This document shows, in pieces, positions 9,984-18,479 of a stretch of DNA of 59,452 nt (the stretch's first letter is position 1; every line of letters begins with the position of its first letter). The translations under genes and the position numbers were made by a program. Where the stretch lies: positions 1-59,452 of the forward strand of contig NZ_FOHZ01000018.1 in the NCBI RefSeq assembly GCF_900111555.1, read 5' to 3'. The stretch comes from Marinobacter segnicrescens. Lineage in GTDB: Bacteria > Pseudomonadota > Gammaproteobacteria > Pseudomonadales > Oleiphilaceae. Under the pieces are notes generated by a model that did no database searches, was not told the origin of the DNA, and worked only from the letters and a program-made list of their open reading frames with translations.

Positions 9984-10127
9984 AGGCCCTCTGGCGGGAA
10001 GACCCTGGGCCGGGTTGGGCTCAGGCATGAGCAGGTCAGGTATTTAGGTGGAAAGTCTTCGGGTAACTGCTGTTAAAACAGTCAGAGAACAGCGTCTTTG
10101 AGCCTTGGTAAGCCAGGGCCCCGGCCG

Positions 10128-10313
10128 TCAGCGGCGCAGTTTCCTTTCCGCCCTGCGAAGCTGGCGGTTGGCTTGGCGTCTCAGCCGTTGCGATCTCGTG
10201 GCGGTGTGCTCCCGGTAATACCATATCCCTGCGGCAAGTCCGATAAGCCCTAGTATCAGCGTGGCGATGCCAGCCGTCTGGGCTGATGGAGTCTGGATCT
10301 GCTTGTGCGCCAT
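10128..10313 (-). CDS. Small single-span membrane protein, unknown function
   Basis: A 61-residue protein. Residues 14-33 form one hydrophobic helix (AGIATLILGLIGLAAGIWYY), and the C-terminal third is strongly basic (RLRRQANRQLRRAERKLRR). The ATG at 10313 is preceded by a perfect AGGAGG at good spacing, which is why I accept so short a gene. Family not recognised. Confidence 0.65.
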   Translation of the reverse strand: MAHKQIQTPSAQTAGIATLILGLIGLAAGIWYYREHTATRSQRLRRQANRQLRRAERKLRR

Positions 10314-10466
10314 GACATCCTCCTGATGAAAAGGTGGGCAAATTCAATCGCGTTTAAAACATCATGCAGAAGAAGTGTGGTCGGTGCCCTGGAATAGGTC
10401 AAATGAAACGGGGGCGCAAGCCCGGTTGGGGGCCAAACCATTCGCGAACCGAACGCTACTCGGACA

Positions 10467-10500
10467 AAAAAGCCCCCGTCCGTGAGGAGCGGGGGCTTTC
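10467..10500 (-). terminator. Terminator of tRNA-Val
   Basis: Read on the minus strand, GAAAGCCCCCGCTCC pairs with GGACGGGGGCTTTTTT, with the T run on the side away from the tRNA. It lies seven bases past the tRNA-Val 3' end. Confidence 0.88.
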
Positions 10501-10507
10501 AGGAATC

Positions 10508-10584
<77 letters not shown>

Positions 10585-10660
10585 GTGTTCAACGGGGAGG
10601 AAATATACTGATCCGGACCGGGATGGTCAACCGTTTTCCCTGACTTTTTTATGTTGCCGG

Positions 10661-11653
10661 TTATCCCCGGTTGGCGGCGCGGATACGGGCAATACGGCGT
10701 GCCCGGGCGGACTTGCGCAGCCAGTTCCTGATAGCCCGGGCCAGCACCGTCCAGCGGTTAATCAGCAGCGCCAGCAGGATCACGCAGCAACCGGCAAGTT
10801 GCGTGGGGCTCATGGTCTGGCTGAACCATACCCAGGCCAGCAACGCCACCCACACCGGCTCCAGGATCAGTATCACCACGCCATGGCTGTTGAAGGACAG
10901 ACTCTGGGCGTAGGTCTGCAGCAAGAAGCGAAAGGCAGTTCCGATGGTCGCGCTGCCCACCAGCCACCAGAACATGGGACCGGTGAAGTTATCGAAGGTT
11001 GGTTGCCACTCCTCGAAGATCAGCGATACCAGTCCGGTAAGTACCCCGGCCGTGGTCATGCTCAGGGCCGTCAGGGGCAGGGCAGGTACTTTTTGTTTGA
11101 CAACCTGCTCACCGCTGGCGTTCACCACAGTACGGGTATTGGCGGTACGGGACGTAAGAATATACGACATGGCGAAGATCAGCGCTGCCACCACAAACAG
11201 CATTTGCCCGGGCTCCGGGCGGAAGCCATTTTCAAGGGAGAGCAGGGCCAGGCCAGAAATGGCCACCGGGATCGCCAGCCAGGTGTTCAGGGGCTGGGGT
11301 TCGCGGAAGAAAATGCGGGCAATGGCGGGAACAATCACCACCGCCAGGCTGGTAATAAACGCGGCCTCACCCAGGTTTACGCCCAGCCAGATACCCATCA
11401 CCCAGCAACTCATGGCAGAGCCGAACACCAGGCCTACCCGGGCACCACGGAGCATTTGTCGGACACCCAGGCGCGGTAGCTGATGGCGCGCAAAGAATGC
11501 CAGGATGGCACCAGCCATCAGGAATCGCATGGCCATGAACAGCAACGGCGGCATCAGCAGCACCGCCTCTTTGGAGAAAGCCCAGCTGACGGCGGCCAGC
11601 AAGGTCACAAAGACGAGAAGCAGGTCAGCTTTATGGGAGTCAGAGAGGGCCAT
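10661..11653 (-). CDS. EamA/DMT-superfamily exporter
   Basis: A 330-residue inner-membrane protein with about ten hydrophobic helices in two EamA repeats (roughly residues 12-145 and 165-300), and a basic C-terminal tail. DMT exporters move amino acids, metabolites or drugs; the substrate cannot be read here. It is monocistronic and divergent from nothing obvious. Confidence 0.88.
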   Translation of the reverse strand: MALSDSHKADLLLVFVTLLAAVSWAFSKEAVLLMPPLLFMAMRFLMAGAILAFFARHQLPRLGVRQMLRGARVGLVFGSAMSCWVMGIWLGVNLGEAAFITSLAVVIVPAIARIFFREPQPLNTWLAIPVAISGLALLSLENGFRPEPGQMLFVVAALIFAMSYILTSRTANTRTVVNASGEQVVKQKVPALPLTALSMTTAGVLTGLVSLIFEEWQPTFDNFTGPMFWWLVGSATIGTAFRFLLQTYAQSLSFNSHGVVILILEPVWVALLAWVWFSQTMSPTQLAGCCVILLALLINRWTVLARAIRNWLRKSARARRIARIRAANRG

Positions 11654-11801
11654 GGCAAGAACGTGTCCGGAAATCAGGCCGCGGAGTTTAGCATGCTCAC
11701 CACGTCCGGCCTAATCCTTGCCCGGCTACAGGGGTGCCCATCCCGGGTCGGTGTTGCCCGGGTATAACCGATGTCACCAGGTTTGCCTTGCTGGTGAAAC
11801 G

Positions 11802-12422
11802 TCAGAACCAGCCTTCGTCCTGGATAGCCTCGAACTCGAAGCGCAAATGCACATCATCCGCTACCATCAGGGGATCGAGGGCGTAGGTCATGCCCCAGTC
11901 ACTGCGCTTGATGGTGGTGCTGGCAGAGATGCCAAGCGTGTATTCCTTGTGACCAATCGGGTATTCCGCGGCCTTGTTCAGGGTGACGTCCAGTGTTACC
12001 GGCCGTGTCTGGCCCAGCAGGGTCAGGTCACCGGTCAGGTTGCCCGTACGCTCGCCGGTGGTTTCAAAGTCAGTCACCTCAAAGGTGATCTCGGGATAAC
12101 GATCGCTATGGAGGAAGTCCTCCTTGCGCAGGTGTTCGTCCCGCTTGTCATGGTTGGAGAATACGCTGGCACTCTGAATGACCACCTTGCCAGACGGTAC
12201 CTCGTTGGTTTCCTCGTCATACTCGAACTGGCCCTTGCCCTCAAGGAACAAGCCGATCACCGACGCATAGCCCAGGTGATTGACCTCGAAGGTGATGGAC
12301 AGGTGCTCTTCATCGATCTTGTAGCTCTTCGGTTCGGCAAGCGTGCTGTTTGCGGACAGCGCGAGACTGAGCGCAGCAACGCCAGCGACAATGGGATTTA
12401 AAGGGTTCCTTCGAATAGTCAT
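11802..12422 (-). CDS. YceI-family periplasmic protein
   Basis: A 206-residue exported protein with a signal peptide ending ALSANSTLAEP and a lipocalin-like YceI domain. YceI relatives bind polyprenoid lipids in the periplasm. The start at 12422 has AAGGAG upstream; an ORF extending to 12527 overlaps the neighbour and is not used. The gene begins two bases after the stop codon of the CDP-alcohol phosphatidyltransferase gene, so they form an operon. Confidence 0.9.
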   Translation of the reverse strand: MTIRRNPLNPIVAGVAALSLALSANSTLAEPKSYKIDEEHLSITFEVNHLGYASVIGLFLEGKGQFEYDEETNEVPSGKVVIQSASVFSNHDKRDEHLRKEDFLHSDRYPEITFEVTDFETTGERTGNLTGDLTLLGQTRPVTLDVTLNKAAEYPIGHKEYTLGISASTTIKRSDWGMTYALDPLMVADDVHLRFEFEAIQDEGWF

Positions 12423-12424
12423 CA

Positions 12425-13156
12425 CTAGCTCCTTGTTGTGCTGTGCCGGTATAGATAGCGGATGTCGAGGGCAAAGGACGCTGCCAGGAGGACCAGTGCC
12501 ATTATAAGCGTAGCATGGGCAAACCAATCGGGTACGGGGGGCAGCAGGGCGACCATCAGGGTAACCAGCTGCCAGACACAGATGGTCTTTCTGCGAAAAC
12601 TCTCCGGTAAGGGTTCATTGAGCCATGTCCAGTGCATTCCCGCCATGACAAAGCCGTAACGCATCAGGCCAATCAGCAACACCCAGGCGCCGGCTTTTCC
12701 CAGTAACATCAGGGCGACGCAAAGCACCAAAATAAAGAAGGCGTCCAGCTCCATATCGAAGCGGGCGCCGAACGGACTCGCCGTATTGGTACGTCGGGCA
12801 ACATAGCCATCCGCGCCGTCCATGATCAGTGCCAGCAGGCAGAGCAGGGCATAGGGCCAGGCCAGGGTTTGCAGCAGCACCGGGGTTCCGGCCAGGCTGG
12901 CAAGAAACAGGACCAGTACAGCGCGCACCAGGGTTACCCGATCTGCGGGACCGAAGCGGCCGCCTGAGAGGCCCAGGCCCACGACAATGGCCAGCGCAAA
13001 ACCGCTGTACAGGGCAACGGCCAGAATCGTGGTGACTGGCGACAGGGGCGCGATCCGGGTCGTGAGCAACAACAGTCCGGCCAGGGCGGCCGCACCCAGT
13101 GACAGGTCCGCCAACGGAAGCGGTTGCGGTGCACGATGTGCTGGCGAGGAATCCAT
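12425..13156 (-). CDS. CDP-alcohol phosphatidyltransferase family membrane protein
   Basis: A 243-residue polytopic protein. The family catalytic signature is complete: DGADGYVARR followed by G and two spaced aspartates (GARFDMELD), near residues 125-150. Such enzymes join a CDP-linked lipid to an alcohol in the inner membrane. The alcohol acceptor is not predictable. It is the first gene of the operon with yceI and is divergent from the MDR/pterin-like operon, with only about 110 bases between starts. Confidence 0.9.
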   Translation of the reverse strand: MDSSPAHRAPQPLPLADLSLGAAALAGLLLLTTRIAPLSPVTTILAVALYSGFALAIVVGLGLSGGRFGPADRVTLVRAVLVLFLASLAGTPVLLQTLAWPYALLCLLALIMDGADGYVARRTNTASPFGARFDMELDAFFILVLCVALMLLGKAGAWVLLIGLMRYGFVMAGMHWTWLNEPLPESFRRKTICVWQLVTLMVALLPPVPDWFAHATLIMALVLLAASFALDIRYLYRHSTTRS

Positions 13157-13266
13157 AGCCGTAACCTGTCGTAATCTATACTGTCATGCTGTTTATACCC
13201 GCGCCTGCAGCGATTGGTTCACAGCGACAGCCGCTTAGCGGGTACTGCCCTCAGCATGGAGTGTGT

Positions 13267-14259
13267 ATGAATTCCCCGTCAACGGAAATGTCACCGGCCT
13301 TCTGGTCTTTCGGTAACGGTTATAGCGAGATTGCCCCGGGCCAGGTGGATCACAGCAGTGACAACCTCGGACCGATGCTGGAGCTGGAGACAGTCTACAG
13401 CGCCATAAGCCGTGGAACCGAGGCCCTGGTCTACAATGGCCAGGTGCCGGAATCTGAGTACCAGCGGATGCGGGCGCCGTTCCAGCAGGGAGAGTTTCCG
13501 GGGCCGATTCGCTATGGCTATATGAATGTGGGGCGTGTGGTGGACGGGCCATCCAGGCTGGTGGGTCGTTACGGCTTCTGCCTGTTCCCGCATCAGCGCC
13601 GCTATCGGGTGCCCGCCAATACGGTGACGATACTTCCGCAAGACATACCCCCGGGCCGAGCGGTGTTGGCGGCCAACCTGGAAACCGCCATCAATGGCCT
13701 CTGGGATGGCGAGCCATTGGTAGGGGACCGTATTGCGGTCGTTGGCTGCGGTGTCGTTGGCTGCCTGGTCGCCTGGCTGGCGGGGCGTATTGCTGGCACC
13801 CGGGTTACCGCCGTTGACCCCAACGCTAACCGTCAGGCCGTGCTGGCGATGCTGGGTGTTGAGTGGGCGCCTGAGCTGGCCCAGGATGACCATGACCTGG
13901 TGTTCCACACCAGCGGCCAGCCCTCGGGGCTGGAGACGGCCCTGGGCCTGGCGGGCAACGAAGCTCGCATAATCGAAATGAGCTGGTATGGCGAGCAAGT
14001 CGTACCAGCCAGTCTCGGGGGCAGCTTTCATTCCCGCCGCCTGACCTTGCGTTCCAGCCAGGTGGGTCAGCTGAATCCTCGCCAGCTACCGCGTTGGTCC
14101 TACCGCGACCGCATGGCGCTGGCGATCCGGTTAATGGCAGACCCTGCGCTGGATGCCCTGATTACCGGCGAGAGCGACTTCGAACAGTTACCCGACGTTA
14201 TGGCGGAACTGGCCTGTGGGGCTTCTGACACCCTCTGTCACCGCATCCGTTATTCCTGA
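13267..14259 (+). CDS. MDR-family dehydrogenase lacking the catalytic zinc motif
   Basis: A 330-residue medium-chain dehydrogenase/reductase. It has a GroES-like N-terminal half and an NAD(P)-binding Rossmann motif VVGCGVVG near residue 160. The GHE zinc-binding motif of true alcohol dehydrogenases is not seen, so it is probably a zinc-independent reductase. The start at 13267 has GGAG upstream; an upstream ORF extension is not convincing. The next gene begins 16 bases after the stop, and the following three genes overlap, so it heads a tight operon. Confidence 0.85.
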   Translation: MNSPSTEMSPAFWSFGNGYSEIAPGQVDHSSDNLGPMLELETVYSAISRGTEALVYNGQVPESEYQRMRAPFQQGEFPGPIRYGYMNVGRVVDGPSRLVGRYGFCLFPHQRRYRVPANTVTILPQDIPPGRAVLAANLETAINGLWDGEPLVGDRIAVVGCGVVGCLVAWLAGRIAGTRVTAVDPNANRQAVLAMLGVEWAPELAQDDHDLVFHTSGQPSGLETALGLAGNEARIIEMSWYGEQVVPASLGGSFHSRRLTLRSSQVGQLNPRQLPRWSYRDRMALAIRLMADPALDALITGESDFEQLPDVMAELACGASDTLCHRIRYS

Positions 14260-14275
14260 ACCAGAAGGACAATCC

Positions 14276-14674
14276 ATGTATACACTCACCGTCCGCGACA
14301 ACGTAATGATTGCCCACAGCTTTACCGGCGAGGTCTTTGGCCCGGCCCAGAAGCTCCATGGTGCCACCTATGTGGTGGATGTCAGTTTCGAACGCCCGGA
14401 GCTGGACGACCATGACCTGGTTGTGGACATCGGCCTGGCCAGCGAGGTCCTGGGCAAGGTCCTGGCGCCCATCAATATGCAGAACCTGGACGAGCTGCCC
14501 CAGTTCTCGGGCCATAACACGACCACGGAATTCATGGCTCGGTATGTCTTCGACTCGGTGGCCCAGGCAGTTCGCAATGGCGAACTGGGGGAGGGCGCAC
14601 GGGCCCTGACAGCACTGAAAGTCACCCTGTCTGAATCCCACATCGCCTGGGCCAGCTATCGTGGCGAACTCTGA
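14276..14674 (+). CDS. 6-pyruvoyl-tetrahydropterin synthase-like protein with altered active site
   Basis: A 132-residue protein of the PTPS/QueD fold: VRDNVMIAHSF at the N-terminus, KLHG near residue 28, VVDIG near 51, LPQFSGHNTTTEF near 80. The family normally has three zinc histidines (one in the first strand plus HGH) and a catalytic cysteine shortly before HGH. Here the HGH is HGA (His28, Ala30) and the cysteine is missing; His80 is extra. It is therefore probably not an ordinary QueD. It overlaps the next gene by 14 bases. Confidence 0.82.
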   Translation: MYTLTVRDNVMIAHSFTGEVFGPAQKLHGATYVVDVSFERPELDDHDLVVDIGLASEVLGKVLAPINMQNLDELPQFSGHNTTTEFMARYVFDSVAQAVRNGELGEGARALTALKVTLSESHIAWASYRGEL

Positions 14675-16586
14675 GTGCCGTTACCGGTTCCTGGTTCCCG
14701 GTGACCCGGACCAACGGACCGGCGGCTATGGCTATGTCCGGGAGGTGGTGGCCGGGCTCCGCCGGATGGGCCGTGAAGTCAGTCTTCAGGGGCTGGAGGG
14801 CCAGTTTCCAAAGGTGGATGACACCGCGCGGGCTGCGCTCGATAACGCCTTGGCGTCGGTGCCTGACGACGGCACCGTTGTCGTCGACGGCCTCGCCCTG
14901 TGTGGTTACCCGGAAGCGGCAGAGGTCCACGGCCCTCGCCTCAACCTGGTGGCACTGGTGCACCATCCGCTGGCGGACGAGACCGGCCTCGGTGACGACG
15001 AGCGCGCCCATTTCCTGGAGACCGAACGCCGGGCCCTGGCAGCAGTCACCCGGGTAATCACAACCAGCGAAACCACAGCCCTTGGTCTGGGACGATTTGG
15101 CGTGCCGTCGTCGAAGGTCCAGGTGGTGCTCCCGGGCGTTCACCGACCGGGGGACCCGGAAAGTCCCGGGTCTCGCCGTCAGGGGGCTGGGCGAGGGGAG
15201 GTCAGGCTCCTCTGTGTCGCCCACCTGTCTCCGCGAAAAGCGCAACTGGACCTGGTGGATGCCCTGGCCAGGCTGGATGGGGGCGGGTGGACCTGTGAAC
15301 TGGTGGGCTCCGTGGACCGGAACCCGGACTACGCCAGCCGTGTAAGGGCCAGGATCGCCGGGCTGGGTCTGACAGGGCGCATCCGGTTAGACGGCGAGCT
15401 CTCTGGTCCGGAGCTGACCCGTGCGTTCGCCCAGGCTGACCTGTTTGTGCTGCCCTCTCACTATGAAGGCTACGGCATGGTGATCGATGAGGCGCTGGCC
15501 CACGGTTTGCCGGTCATATCCTCCGATGGTGGTGCGTTGGCGGCGACCGCCAATCGCCCCGGTTGCGTCACCTACGTTGCCGGCGAAACTGAGGCGCTTG
15601 CACGGCTGGTCAGCGAGCGATTACAGGACCGGGCGTTGTTGCAGGACCAACGGGCCGCGGCCCGCGAGAGTGCAAACGCCCTGCGTAGCTGGGACCAGTG
15701 CGCGCGTGAGTTTGACCGTGTGGCAGGAACCACCGGTGCAAGCCTCCCGCACGGCAGTGACTTTGCCGAAGACTGGCTGCGGTTGCGGGAACCGGCGGAC
15801 CACCAGGCCCGTGACCGCCAGCTTTGCGCGGAAACGGTCAACTGGCTGGAGCAGCGATCCGACCAGGCCCTGGTCGTGGCCGATATCGGCGCTGGCCGCG
15901 GATCCAACTGGCGTTATCTCCGCCAGTCCTTTCCTGCCGGGCTGAACGCGCGCTGCCAATGGCACCTCTATGACCAGGATGAGACGCTGCTGAACACGGT
16001 GGCCGTAGACGACGTGTCGACCACCCTTCACCCTCGTCGGCTTGAAGCCGGCGACCTCGATGCGGCCTTGCCGGCGCCGTTACACCTGGTCACCGCCTCG
16101 GCGCTGATCGACCTGGTATCACAACCCTGGCTGGAGGCGTTAGCGAGTGCTGCCGCAGCACGTTCCTCAGCGGTTCTGGTGACGCTTTCCTATGCGGGTC
16201 GCTTCCGCCTGTTTCCGGCGCATCCCTGCGACGATGTATTGAGGGCGATGGTCAACCAGCATCAGCACGGCGACAAGGGTACCGGTGCAGCTTGTGGCCC
16301 CAGGGCCAGCGAGGCCCTGGCCGATGCACTCAGGTCCAATGGCTACCAGGTTCAGCTGGCACCCAGCACCTGGCACCTGGACCAACGCTGCCCGGCGCTG
16401 CAGGCAGCCCTTATGGAAGGCTGGGTGGCGGCGGCCCAGGCGCAGATTGAACGACTGCCCGGCGAGGGCGACGCGCCGGCCGATTGGCTGGAAGACTGGC
16501 TGGACAGCCGGCTGGAACAGGCCAAACAGGGGGTGCTGGGCATTGAAGTGGACCATATCGACCTGTTCGGAGCACCGGGGTTGTGA
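14661..16586 (+). CDS. Fusion of GT4 glycosyltransferase and class I methyltransferase-like domain
   Basis: A 641-residue cytoplasmic protein. Residues about 1-360 form a GT-B glycosyltransferase of family 4: the central LLCVAHLSPRKAQLDLVDAL and the donor-binding SHYEGYGMVIDEALAHGLPVI are clear. Residues about 395-520 carry a Rossmann-type SAM-binding motif ADIGAGRGSNWR followed by an acidic strand end. The start is GTG at 14661 inside the end of the PTPS-like gene, and its stop overlaps the GTG of the next gene (GTGA). The acceptor is unknown; the neighbours suggest a pteridine or lipid. Confidence 0.87.
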   Translation: MANSECRYRFLVPGDPDQRTGGYGYVREVVAGLRRMGREVSLQGLEGQFPKVDDTARAALDNALASVPDDGTVVVDGLALCGYPEAAEVHGPRLNLVALVHHPLADETGLGDDERAHFLETERRALAAVTRVITTSETTALGLGRFGVPSSKVQVVLPGVHRPGDPESPGSRRQGAGRGEVRLLCVAHLSPRKAQLDLVDALARLDGGGWTCELVGSVDRNPDYASRVRARIAGLGLTGRIRLDGELSGPELTRAFAQADLFVLPSHYEGYGMVIDEALAHGLPVISSDGGALAATANRPGCVTYVAGETEALARLVSERLQDRALLQDQRAAARESANALRSWDQCAREFDRVAGTTGASLPHGSDFAEDWLRLREPADHQARDRQLCAETVNWLEQRSDQALVVADIGAGRGSNWRYLRQSFPAGLNARCQWHLYDQDETLLNTVAVDDVSTTLHPRRLEAGDLDAALPAPLHLVTASALIDLVSQPWLEALASAAAARSSAVLVTLSYAGRFRLFPAHPCDDVLRAMVNQHQHGDKGTGAACGPRASEALADALRSNGYQVQLAPSTWHLDQRCPALQAALMEGWVAAAQAQIERLPGEGDAPADWLEDWLDSRLEQAKQGVLGIEVDHIDLFGAPGL

Positions 16587-17527
16587 CCCTCCGGGTTCGT
16601 CGTGTTTCGCCAGTACTGCGCTGGGGACTGACCCTGTTGTTGCTGGTGACGGTGCTCTGGCTGGTGGATCCGGCAGCCGTCGGCGCGCAGTTGCAGACTG
16701 TGCGCTGGCCCTGGCTGTTAACGGCACTGGCTATCACGCCATTACAGGTCGTTATCTCCGCCTGGCGCTGGCAGTTCACGGTGCGTCGGCTGGGTGGGCA
16801 GCTGCCGCTGGGTTACGCCATTGGCGAGTATTACCTGGGCACACTGGTGAACCAGTTGGTACCAGGGGGCGTGGTTGGCGACGCGGGGCGGGCGTTGCGG
16901 CATCGGCACCGGGTGCAGACCACAACGCTGGCGGTCCATGGCGTCATGATCGAGCGACTCTCCGGGCAACTGGTACTGTTTCTCCTTGCCGCAGTGCTGG
17001 CCGTGGCCTGGTTACCGCTGCCGACGCCGCCCATGCCGGGGCTGTTCCTGTTGCCCGGAATCCTGGTTGCCGTACTACTGACCTGGTCATTGTTCCGGGC
17101 ACCGCCTTTGGCGAACTGGTGGGCCGGTTTTCAAGCCGATGTATGGCGGGCACTTCTCAGCAGGCGATCCCTGCCGCTGCAGCTTGCCTCTTCCCTGGCG
17201 GTTATCGCCTCCTACCTGGCAGCGTTCTGGTGCCTGGCCATGGGTCTTGGGTTTTCCGTGGCGGTGGATGCGCCGGGGCTATTGCTGGCTCTGTGCACGG
17301 TCCTGCTGATGGCCATGGTCATTCCCCTGACGGTGTCAGGCTGGGGCATTCGGGAAAGTGCAGCGGCGGTACTGTGGCCGCTGGTGGGCATGGACGCCGA
17401 ACAGGGCGTGGCCCTGGCGGTGTGCTACGGGGTGCTGGTGCTGGTATCCGCGTTACCGGGTGTGTTTTTCCTGTTCAACGGCCGGTGTCAAACGCCAGGT
17501 CAAACAGCATATCCGTGCCAAGATTGA
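16583..17527 (+). CDS. Lysylphosphatidylglycerol synthase-type transmembrane protein (flippase-like)
   Basis: A 314-residue polytopic protein of the LPG_synthase_TM (UPF0104) family with about eight helices and the conserved segment NQLVPGGVVGDAGRALR near residue 90. Family members move or build lipid conjugates but many have no catalytic domain, as here. The GTG start overlaps the preceding stop codon. Its 3' end overlaps the convergent RibD-like gene by 53 bases. Confidence 0.85.
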   Translation: MTLRVRRVSPVLRWGLTLLLLVTVLWLVDPAAVGAQLQTVRWPWLLTALAITPLQVVISAWRWQFTVRRLGGQLPLGYAIGEYYLGTLVNQLVPGGVVGDAGRALRHRHRVQTTTLAVHGVMIERLSGQLVLFLLAAVLAVAWLPLPTPPMPGLFLLPGILVAVLLTWSLFRAPPLANWWAGFQADVWRALLSRRSLPLQLASSLAVIASYLAAFWCLAMGLGFSVAVDAPGLLLALCTVLLMAMVIPLTVSGWGIRESAAAVLWPLVGMDAEQGVALAVCYGVLVLVSALPGVFFLFNGRCQTPGQTAYPCQD

Positions 17528-18299
17528 CCATGCGTGCCGTCGGGCGTAGCGCATCGCCCAGGCTGTCGATTTCCGGCAGCGAGAATGCAGGCTGACCGCT
17601 GCCAATGATCATAGGCGCTACCAGCACGTGCAGGCGGTCAACCAATCCTGCGGTCAGAAACGTGGAGACCGTCTGGCCGCCGCCTTCCACAAAAATTCGC
17701 CTCAGGCCAAGCCGTTCCAGAACTGCGAGTACCTCCCGGGGGGCGATCGGCCCGTTACCGCCAGTCAGACAGGGAATGTCCTGTACACCGCCAGTGAGGG
17801 CATCCGGAAGTGACGGTGAGTGGCCATCCTTCGCCACCAGTCGCAAGGTTGGCGCAGTGCCATCGGTAAACAGGTGGTGGCTTTCTGGCACGCGACGGTT
17901 GCGGTCCACCACAACCCGCACCGGGTTGGGTCCGCTGGTCATACGAACCGTCAGCCGTGGGTTGTCTGCGCTGGCGGTTCCGGAGCCCACCAGCACTGCG
18001 TCGGATACCGCCCGCAGGCGGTGCAGGTGAACCAGGCCGTCCTCGCCATTAATATAGCGGGACTTGCCGGTGACCGTGGCGATCCGCCCGTCCAGACTCT
18101 GGCCCATCTGGGCAACCACATACATCCCCTGTTTCTGGTTGGCGAATGCCGGCTCTATCAGGGGCTGAAAAAGCTGCAGCAGTTGTCGCGCATGGTCATC
18201 GTCAGACAGGGGGACTTCAGAAGGCCAGCGGTCGCTGGTCGTATCGGGCTGGTGGCATTGCCGAAGAATTATCTGCCAGGCCTGCTCGGGTGTCATCAC
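17475..18299 (-). CDS. RibD C-terminal / dihydrofolate-reductase-like reductase
   Basis: A 274-residue protein. From about residue 60 it has the RibD_C fold: AQMGQSLDGRIAT, the NADPH-loop region and EGGGQTVSTFL near residue 210. The deaminase domain of bifunctional RibD is absent and replaced by about 55 unrelated residues. It should reduce a pyrimidine or pteridine carbonyl. It is convergent with the pterin-like operon, which supports a shared pteridine theme. Confidence 0.86.
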   Translation of the reverse strand: MMTPEQAWQIILRQCHQPDTTSDRWPSEVPLSDDDHARQLLQLFQPLIEPAFANQKQGMYVVAQMGQSLDGRIATVTGKSRYINGEDGLVHLHRLRAVSDAVLVGSGTASADNPRLTVRMTSGPNPVRVVVDRNRRVPESHHLFTDGTAPTLRLVAKDGHSPSLPDALTGGVQDIPCLTGGNGPIAPREVLAVLERLGLRRIFVEGGGQTVSTFLTAGLVDRLHVLVAPMIIGSGQPAFSLPEIDSLGDALRPTARMVNLGTDMLFDLAFDTGR

Positions 18300-18479
18300 T
18301 GCCTCAAGTTTGTGGGGTGGATCCCGGGTGTTTGCGGTACTGCCATAACAGTTACGTAAAAATCCCCGATTGATTCACTCTAAAGTCATAAAGTAGACCC
18401 TGCCAGTGGAAATGTCCCCGGTGAATCGGTTGTAATTCACGCAGCACCTACTTTGTTTGCAACGACACGGGAATTCGAT

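Noticed and set aside
9702..10028. Minus-strand 108-residue ORF across the palindromes
   Set aside because: It reads through both inverted repeats, has no ribosome site, and its composition mirrors the hairpins.
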